Assembly (NCBI GenBank): GCA_964036045.1
Contig: OZ038383.1
Coordinates: forward strand, 113,495,241 to 113,559,240
Length of the DNA stretch: 64,000 nt
Direction of reading: 5' to 3'
DNA from: Eutreptiella sp. 'Long Island Sound 2002'
Taxonomy: Eukaryota; Euglenozoa; Euglenophyceae; Eutreptiales; Eutreptiaceae
Shown here: piece after piece, positions 61,717 to 64,000 of the stretch
Numbering within the stretch: the first letter of the stretch is position 1
How the letters are laid out: every line of letters starts with the position of its first letter
The notes under the pieces: generated by a model
Database searches by the model: none
The model's input: the letters and a program-made list of their open reading frames with translations, nothing else
Told to the model about the DNA's origin: nothing
Program-made: the position numbers and the translations under genes

Positions 61717-62421
61717 ATGGCCGGGTTACGGCATACAACCGGTCTCCGGTCCACTAACCCCTTGCACGGCGTGTTCCGTGCCGTGAAGCCCCGCATCGGC
61801 AACCAATGCACCGCCAGCGGAGATTTGTGTATCAGAATATCAGGAATCAACAGGGTTTTATTTTCATATTGTTTCCGTCAATTTTTATGCTTCCGTTCCG
61901 ATACTCACTGTTTTGACTGCTGGCGGTTGGTTCGCGACTTTACCGTAACCGCCAGTTTAACTGTTTATAATGGAAATTTTAACGCTATCCGCGACGAAGG
62001 CTCCAAAGTGGCCAGGAACTGCATGGATGCTTCCGCAATTTTCATAATTAATACTCGCAACCTTAATCCGAATTTTTCAGGATGTCGACATCGGATTTTC
62101 GACTTCGACATCCCCGCACTTGATTTGACCTCTTTCGAGTGGACGTACGTGCTTCCGTATGCACGAATCAACTTCCCTTTTATCCTGCCCTCCATTTGTC
62201 TTAAAGATATGGGCAAAACAAAGTTGATTCGTGAGGCCACTTGTGAAGGTCATATCTCGTGTTACTTGCGAGTATTGACGATAAGGAAACGTGGGATGTA
62301 TTCACAATACTCCCGACGTAATTTAGGAAGCTTCATATGCCTTGCGTTTCTACACATGCGCGCTAGTGTAATGGAACATGGTCAAGAGGGTAGAGTTTGC
62401 GTTATAACTCTTTGGCCATGA
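61717..62421 (+). CDS. Unidentified 234-codon open frame
   Basis: It opens with ATG at 61,717 (CCCCATGGCC, a G at +4 but not a strong start context), 22 bp right of the satellite edge, and ends at TGA 62,419-62,421. A frame this long is unlikely by chance in sequence of this composition, yet I recognise no domain. The protein is rich in Cys, Arg, Ile and Phe and has no clear signal peptide or long hydrophobic helix. It contains a hairpin (61,920-61,955), and its 3' end runs into an inverted-repeat region. The minus strand also has a 91-codon frame at 61,965-62,240. It may be a relic coding segment or simply an open stretch. Confidence 0.2.
   Translation: MAGLRHTTGLRSTNPLHGVFRAVKPRIGNQCTASGDLCIRISGINRVLFSYCFRQFLCFRSDTHCFDCWRLVRDFTVTASLTVYNGNFNAIRDEGSKVARNCMDASAIFIINTRNLNPNFSGCRHRIFDFDIPALDLTSFEWTYVLPYARINFPFILPSICLKDMGKTKLIREATCEGHISCYLRVLTIRKRGMYSQYSRRNLGSFICLAFLHMRASVMEHGQEGRVCVITLWP
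61920..61955. repeat. Perfect 9-bp inverted repeat
   Basis: CTGGCGGTT (61,920-61,928) and AACCGCCAG (61,947-61,955) are exact reverse complements with an 18-nt loop. Confidence 0.85.
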
Positions 62422-62473
62422 TATTGCGTGCGTTGAGATAACTTTCGAGTGTAGCGCGCAAGTGTTGGTGTTG

Positions 62474-62500
62474 CATAGGAACTCTCCTTGAGTTCCTATG
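62474..62500. repeat. Perfect 11-bp hairpin
   Basis: CATAGGAACTC (62,474-62,484) and GAGTTCCTATG (62,490-62,500) pair perfectly around a 5-nt loop TCCTT. No T-run follows, so it is not a canonical bacterial-type terminator. Confidence 0.9.
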
Positions 62501-62607
62501 AGCGATTGACACAAAGTTATGCCCTTGGAGGGGCATGACATATCGTGGTGGGAGCTGCTTTTTGGGGCAATATGTGGTATGTGCCATATGTTGTGTTGCG
62601 TGCCCAT

Positions 62608-62642
62608 TTGGCGGGTCCATTGCTCCAAGTCGAACCCGCCAA
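62608..62642. repeat. Perfect 9-bp inverted repeat
   Basis: TTGGCGGGT (62,608-62,616) and ACCCGCCAA (62,634-62,642) pair around a 17-nt loop. Confidence 0.85.
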
Positions 62643-62991
62643 TGGACCTCATATTGTGCAAGCCCCTTCTCCAAACTCCCTACGGTCAATTGCAAGCCTA
62701 ACCTTCGTGAAGGGAAGCTTGTGTGGTGATCCCGAAGCGATGCGTTGGGAGCAAGGTGTGTGTTTTACAATTTTCCATATTTTCATGTGCCCACTTGGGA
62801 AGCGGCGCTCGTAACCTTTCATGGCGCCCCAAGTGGAGCACATATGTGGGATCGAAGGTCATTGGTGTCAAGTCATTGTGTTTAGAAGGATTAGTTGATT
62901 GCACGAACCAAGCCAAAGATATTATAATATAATTGTGCACCTTTCAATGCACTTTTGTGTGTCTTTGTGCCAATTTTGCCATTTTTGGCTC

Positions 62992-63049
62992 GTCATGATG
63001 TCAAGTGGCGAACGTATATCTCAACGTTGCGCTCAATTGACATCATGAC
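62992..63049. repeat. Perfect 13-bp inverted repeat
   Basis: GTCATGATGTCAA (62,992-63,004) and TTGACATCATGAC (63,037-63,049) are exact reverse complements with a 32-nt loop. Confidence 0.92.
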
Positions 63050-63082
63050 CCAAGTATGTTTTGAGGGTGCATACTTCGGTCG

Positions 63083-63239
63083 CCAACATATCTTGGACCC
63101 GGCGAATAACTCCTCTTGAGCTTGGCATACCGTGGCCGCCATGTTGGCGATTTGGGACTATCCCAAATCACGGGCTCACTTGGCGACCCTGCCATTCCCA
63201 ATACCGGGGGAGTTGGGCGACGCCCCAAAGATATGTTGG
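63083..63239. repeat. Imperfect 157-bp fold-back with a perfect central hairpin
   Basis: GATTTGGGA (63,149-63,157) and TCCCAAATC (63,161-63,169) pair perfectly across CTA. CCAACATATCTTGG (63,083-63,096) is the near-exact reverse complement of CCAAAGATATGTTGG (63,225-63,239), sharing nearly the same dyad centre (63,159-63,161). The sequence between also matches its reverse complement at well over half of positions when aligned by eye. It resembles a short fold-back element, but no target-site duplication was identified. Confidence 0.65.
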
Positions 63240-64000
63240 ACATATATGACTTGATACCAATCCTATGGCACACTCCGGTCCGAGTCGGACATGTGCCTCA
63301 TTTGCCCTAACCATGAGTGTGCGCAATTTTGGCCATTTTGAGCATTTTTCTACTTTTGCTGCCCGCCGTGCACTATGTTCTAACCTTCGTGCACGCCGGA
63401 CGCATGGACCAATGGACCATATATGACATGGGTGTTATGGGTAATGGTCCCCATGGTCCACACACCACGTGGGCGAAGCGGAGCCGCCTTCGTTCAGGCG
63501 CTAGGCCAAATTGAGTGTGGGCAATTTTGCCATTTTTGCATTCGTGGACCCAATTGGGATCGTCACCACGCCAAGTGGCATGAAGATCTTTGAGAGCCAA
63601 GGGCATGGGAGTCTCTTTTCGACTCCCGGTGGATCACGTATGGAATGGCGGATCCGATCTTCAAGCAGGCGTGGAGATATACTATTGGGAGCACACCGAA
63701 TTTTGGCTCATTTCAGGCAGCCAAAATGACCCAATTTTGGGACCCCAATTTCCCCCTTCCGTGTGGTCAATTGGCGGCCCCATTCCTCTAAGCCCATAGG
63801 GAGCCCGGACCCAAATCCAAGTTGTACACTCAGATATAAGTCCTAGGTCCTGCCTCCTACCCTGTGAGCCATTGGTCTTACCTTGGCCGGGCGAGCCGCA
63901 CGTGGGAATGACGCCAATTTTGGTGATTTTGGCATCATGACCCCACATGACTCATCCGTGCTGCCCTGATGCCGAGACTTCAGAGGGAACCAGGTTGGGT

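Larger units (their letters stand above)
62971..63940 (+). repeat. Degenerate dispersed motif, spacing about 180-210 bp
   Basis: A CAATTTTGCC/CAATTTTGG core recurs at 62,971, 63,324, 63,522, 63,732 and 63,914. The clearest pair shares TGAGTGTGNGCAATTTTG and continues CATTTT...GCAT (63,316 and 63,514). A weaker TTGGCGATTTGGG at about 63,145 would fill the 353-bp gap between the first two. Flanking sequence is poorly conserved, so this could be an eroded satellite or coincidence of a low-complexity motif. Confidence 0.45.
61696..64000. other. Complex non-tandem flank right of the satellite
   Basis: Ordinary-complexity sequence to the end of the window, with no named gene. It contains one 234-codon + strand open frame (61,717-62,421), several perfect inverted repeats, an imperfect fold-back and a loosely repeated CAATTTTGCC-type motif from 62,971 on. 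Other open frames between 62,350 and 63,950 are under 105 codons, overlap on both strands and show no recognisable domain. The region could be a diverged non-coding part of a mobile element, but I see neither paired long terminal repeats nor enzyme motifs. Confidence 0.6.

Noticed and set aside
62474-62500. Hairpin as a transcription terminator
   Set aside because: No T-run follows, no gene reads into it with confidence, and the context is not bacterial.
62628-62640. Minus-strand GGGTTCGACTTGG, like a tRNA/SINE B box
   Set aside because: The last positions do not fit the B box and no A box or cloverleaf could be drawn.
63250-63263. Minus-strand TGGTATCA, like a methionine-tRNA primer-binding site of LTR retrotransposons
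   Set aside because: Only about eight matching bases, and no long terminal repeat edge or retroelement domain nearby.

Overview
The window is almost entirely tandem-repeat DNA from a eukaryotic chromosome. I find no gene I can name, no rRNA or tRNA, no CRISPR array and no prokaryotic operon. Kilobase-scale satellite arrays with higher-order periods, CpG-transition-type decay in one array and gene-free flanks point to heterochromatin of a large, repeat-rich genome. A plant or streptophyte alga is my best guess, but no gene supports it and lineage confidence is low.

Layout. (1) 1 to about 31,146: one unbroken array of a 23-bp minisatellite, about 1,350 units, whose left end lies outside the window. 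It has a frequent 69-bp (3 x 23) trimer order and several nested segmental duplications (offsets 368, 1,058, 1,081, 1,518 and 1,542 bp, and a long-range pair about 14.7-14.9 kb apart). The unit lacks stop codons in all six frames, so it produces artefactual open frames up to 5,339 codons. (2) 31,147-32,340: an AT-rich degenerate satellite of about 143-bp monomers arranged A-A-B-C twice, a 609-bp higher-order repeat. (3) 32,341-33,368: a 1-kb island of complex sequence with two adjacent 184-bp copies and one weak protein-like open frame. (4) 33,369-37,209: a 10-bp/20-bp satellite, pyrimidine-rich on the + strand. (5) 37,210-37,219: a 10-nt centre where that satellite flips orientation head to head. 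(6) 37,220-61,695: the same satellite, purine-rich on the + strand, with a near-identical 2,456-bp tandem duplication at about 46.9-51.8 kb. (7) 61,696-64,000: non-tandem flank with one 234-codon open frame of unknown meaning, several perfect hairpins, a degenerate 157-bp fold-back and a loosely repeated motif.

No protein-based system is visible. The most unusual content is structural. The 28-kb array places GGG every 10 bp with 7-nt loops, so nearly all of it fits the canonical G-quadruplex pattern, and the G-rich strand switches at a single inversion point. The two 10-bp-type satellites on either side of the island may share a layout and could be diverged relatives. Chromatin, centromere or replication roles are inference only.
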